Source: Clostridium akagii DSM 12554 (lineage in GTDB: Bacteria > Bacillota > Clostridia > Clostridiales > Clostridiaceae). Taken from it: a stretch of 64,000 bases of DNA. The stretch is from NCBI RefSeq assembly GCF_000686725.1, contig NZ_JMLK01000020.1, positions 1-64,000 of the forward strand, read 5' to 3'. Each line of letters begins with the position of its first letter. Positions within the stretch are counted from its first letter, which is position 1. This document shows positions 61,942 to 64,000 of this stretch, piece by piece. The position numbers were made by a program, and so were the translations under genes. The notes below the pieces were generated by a model, which saw only the letters and a program-made list of their open reading frames with translations, had not been told where the DNA came from and made no database searches.

Positions 61942-62247
61942 TTAATCAAGCAACGCAAGAGCATCTTGCAATACTTTCTCACCATTCATTGTTCCATAAT
62001 CCATCATGTTTATCACTGCAACCTTAATACCCTTTGGTTCATATTGTGCTTTTAAATCTTCTTCTAAATATGCAATTTGTGGTCCTAAAAGTAAAACATC
62101 TGTAGGCTCTTCATATTCTTCAAATTTTGCTTCTGACATTGCAATAATTTTTGCTTCAATCCCTTGTTTTTTTGCACTGGTTTGCATCTTAACCATTAAC
62201 ATACTTGTTGACATTCCTGCTGCACATACTAAAGTTATATATTTCAT
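61942..62247 (-). CDS. celA: PTS EIIB, lactose/cellobiose family
   Basis: A 101-residue EIIB. The phosphocysteine loop is TLVCAAGMSTSMLMVKM near residue 8. The start is the ATG at 62247 with GGAGG; 17 codons upstream would overlap the EIIA gene and have no site. The C-terminal LLGPQIAYLEEDLKAQYEPK fits the family. Confidence 0.92.
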   Translation of the reverse strand: MKYITLVCAAGMSTSMLMVKMQTSAKKQGIEAKIIAMSEAKFEEYEEPTDVLLLGPQIAYLEEDLKAQYEPKGIKVAVINMMDYGTMNGEKVLQDALALLD

Positions 62248-62269
62248 GATTTTATCCTCCAAAAGTTTA

Positions 62270-62587
62270 TTATTTTCTGAATTCTTCATACATGGCAATC
62301 ATTTCTTTAGCTAAATCACGTACTGTCATAGCATTCATCAAATGATCTTGTGCATGTACCATGAGCAAACTAACCTGCACATGAGCTCCTGTAGCTTCAT
62401 TTTGAATTAAATTAGTTTGAAAATCATGAGCTTTACCTAAAGATTCATTAGCTTGTTTTATTTTTTCCTCTGCTAGTTCTAAATCACCTGTTTTAGCTGC
62501 TCTAATGGCCTCCATTGATTTACTTCTAGCATCACCAGAATTTACTATGAGTTCCATAACTATTTGTTCCTCAGATGTCATATCCAT
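62270..62587 (-). CDS. celC: PTS EIIA, lactose/cellobiose family
   Basis: A 105-residue helical EIIA. The phosphorylated histidine lies in LLMVHAQDHLMNAM near residue 78; VMELIVNSGDARSKSMEAIR at the start is typical. The ATG at 62587 follows GGAAGGTG. It is the first gene behind the sigma-54 promoter at 62637-62653. Confidence 0.93.
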   Translation of the reverse strand: MDMTSEEQIVMELIVNSGDARSKSMEAIRAAKTGDLELAEEKIKQANESLGKAHDFQTNLIQNEATGAHVQVSLLMVHAQDHLMNAMTVRDLAKEMIAMYEEFRK

Positions 62588-62636
62588 TTTTTCACCTTCC
62601 GTTTAAATTATTTAATGAGTGTTATACTTTATATAT

Positions 62637-62653
62637 AGCAATTTCCATGCCAA
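62637..62653 (-). promoter_or_regulatory. Sigma-54 (-24/-12) promoter of the cellobiose-type operon
   Basis: TTGGCATGGAAATTGCT matches the sigma-54 consensus TTGGCAC-N5-TTGCW with one mismatch. It lies 50 bp before the EIIA gene, and the next gene upstream encodes a LevR-type sigma-54 activator, so the match is very likely real. Confidence 0.85.
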
Positions 62654-62721
62654 TCCTTATTTTCTTATATTTTTTTTTATAAATCTCTTCTTCCTCTATG
62701 TTCAAAGGTTTAAGAGTATAA

Positions 62722-62770
62722 AAAAAGTTTTCAAAAAGCTTTTATGTGTTTTGCTTTTTGAAAACTTTTT
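62722..62770. terminator. Terminator after the LevR-type activator gene
   Basis: A perfect 18-bp inverted repeat (AAAAAGTTTTCAAAAAGC with its complement) and a 13-base loop. On the minus strand it is followed by T-rich sequence. Confidence 0.75.
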
Positions 62771-62793
62771 AAAACACATTAATCATGTGTTTT
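62771..62793. promoter_or_regulatory. Dyad near the sigma-54 promoter, possible activator site
   Basis: AAAACACAT-N5-ATGTGTTTT is a perfect 9-bp dyad about 120 bp upstream of the -24/-12 promoter, the usual distance of an upstream activating sequence for LevR/CelR-type proteins. It could also be part of the terminator. Confidence 0.5.
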
Positions 62794-62797
62794 ATAT

Positions 62798-64000
62798 TCA
62801 TCTACTTTTCATATTAAAGAGATTCATAAGAAAACATATCTCATCCTCTGAAATAATAATTGTATACTTAGTATTTAGTGATATACATCGATTTTTAATT
62901 AATCTATACAATTCTAGATTTTCTTCTATATAACCCTCTTTGTCTGGATATTTTTCTTCCAGTTCTTCATTACCACATAATCTATCAATCATGCAAGCCA
63001 TATGGAGTGTTATTCCTATAAGTGCATTGGAAGTTAATTTTATGTTCAATGTTTCTCTAACAACTCTACAAAATGTTTTTATATCCTTAAGAACTGTCTT
63101 TCCATCAATATTCTTTAATTGATGATCTAATGTTTCCGACATCTTAGCATAGGTTCTTTCCCTATTTATTAGATCTTGTATTTCATCAATTGAAGTTCCT
63201 TCAACAATATCATCTAATGTAAACTGCATATAATCAACTTCTAATTCAAAAGGACTAACTAGACATATTATCTCATATTTATATGAGAGTTTTTCCAATC
63301 TTTCATATATACTTTCTTTACCTATAAAGTTAATAGGCACAATATCCAATAAATCACTCTCAAACTTAAGTACTCTACCCAATATATTTTTCATTGTTTT
63401 AGCACTACCCTCTCCAGTAGTACATACTGTTATTATTGCAAGTTTTTTTTCTTCACCTACATCTGGTATATAGTCTAGTACATTATTATCATATAAGTTA
63501 TTAACCTCTAATGTTTCTTTATAAATTTCATCTAATGTATAACCTATCATGGCTTTTCTAGTAGCTTCAATGCAATGAAGCGTACTTACTAAAGGAATTG
63601 TTCTTGTTTTTAACTCAAATTCTTTTTCTATTTCGTTGCCAAATGTTGTTAATGAACCCATATCTACTAAAAACAAAATATCTTCCTTAATATCATTTTG
63701 TAGAATATATTCTTTTGTTTTTTTTAATATAATTTTTGGTTTTTCTTCTATTGGAGCATTTATGCCCTTGGCATATTTTGTTCCTAAAAGCCCATTTACC
63801 GCGTCAGCCATAGATGTGGCTGTGCTCATTCCATGGGCTATAATTATTACCCTTACATTATTATGTACATTGCTTATTTTTTTATCAGGATAAATTAAAA
63901 ACATTGTTATAAATCCAGCTTCATCCATTGGCATACTAATATCAATGGATTGCTCTATTATCTTTAAAGCATCTACTGCTATATTGAATTCTTTATTATG
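62798..64000 (-). CDS. LevR/CelR-type sigma-54-dependent activator, 5' part beyond window
   Basis: The C-terminal 400 residues of a large PTS-controlled activator; the frame stays open to the window edge. Domains present are the end of a first PRD, an EIIA-mannose-like domain (VRVIIIAHGMSTATSMADAV, with the active histidine), a GYTLDEIYKETLEVNNLYD linker, an EIIB-like domain (IITVCTTGEGSAKTMKNIL) and a final PRD with ALIGITLHMACMIDRLCGN. The AAA+ sigma-54 interaction domain should lie upstream. It probably activates the cel-type operon through the promoter at 62637-62653. Confidence 0.85.
   Translation of the reverse strand, partial: HNKEFNIAVDALKIIEQSIDISMPMDEAGFITMFLIYPDKKISNVHNNVRVIIIAHGMSTATSMADAVNGLLGTKYAKGINAPIEEKPKIILKKTKEYILQNDIKEDILFLVDMGSLTTFGNEIEKEFELKTRTIPLVSTLHCIEATRKAMIGYTLDEIYKETLEVNNLYDNNVLDYIPDVGEEKKLAIITVCTTGEGSAKTMKNILGRVLKFESDLLDIVPINFIGKESIYERLEKLSYKYEIICLVSPFELEVDYMQFTLDDIVEGTSIDEIQDLINRERTYAKMSETLDHQLKNIDGKTVLKDIKTFCRVVRETLNIKLTSNALIGITLHMACMIDRLCGNEELEEKYPDKEGYIEENLELYRLIKNRCISLNTKYTIIISEDEICFLMNLFNMKSR

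Overview
The window is AT-rich DNA from a clostridium, most likely Clostridium sensu stricto. The signs are strong purine-rich ribosome binding sites, TTG and GTG starts, an AraR/CcpA-type arabinose locus, a complete lysine-fermentation operon, PRD-type and sigma-54 PTS regulators and DUF4489/YhgE families. I see no rRNA, tRNA, CRISPR array, insertion sequence or integrase.

Layout. 1-7140: L-arabinose catabolism on the minus strand (araK, araE, araD, araA and the start of a transaldolase gene), divergent from its repressor gene araR. Two AraR operators, a cre site and a promoter can be read. A 34-codon relic of a classical araB still sits behind the operon promoter. 7146-8603: tagaturonate reductase (uxaB) with its own promoter and cre. 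8781-22165: a tail-only phage element with lysin, UviB-type holin, NlpC/P60-like protein, giant S74 tail fibre/tip protein, Dit, tape measure, frameshifted tail chaperone, major tail protein, two paralogous sigma-like regulators and an XRE repressor. No capsid, portal, terminase, replication or integration gene is present. 22373-32420: lysine fermentation (kal, kce, kdd, kamA, kamB, kamC, kamD, kamE), then a PucR-type regulator gene. 32435-36736: a YhgE/Pip membrane protein with its TetR regulator, and an orphan ABC ATPase. 36871-43404: an ascorbate-family PTS with EIIA fused to its PRD regulator, plus transaldolase and transketolase. 43717-45728: DUF1861 and GH130 mannoside phosphorylase. 45749-49526: GT39 transferase, GtrA and MltG. 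49639-52644: a polar amino acid ABC transporter. 52920-56632: PIN-PhoH ATPase, flavodoxin-like reductase, DUF4489 protein and two gene relics. 56715-64000: a cellobiose-type PTS operon with GH2 and GH1 enzymes behind a sigma-54 promoter, next to a LevR-type activator cut by the window edge.

The sugar loci converge on the pentose phosphate pathway: arabinose enters through AraA, AraK and AraD, and the ascorbate-family PTS operon carries its own tal and tkt. The lysine operon takes lysine to crotonyl-CoA; the acyl-CoA and CoA-transferase steps are not in the window.

The most notable system is the tail-only element at 8944-22165, which looks like an F-type (non-contractile) tailocin, analogous in plan to Listeria monocins. 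Its control region is unusual. Two tandem sigma-like regulator genes are each followed by an almost identical promoter box (18-bp motif, 6-bp gap, TGATATAAT). Each box is followed at once by a terminator-like hairpin placed before the next gene, which suggests a self-amplifying cascade with a read-through step.
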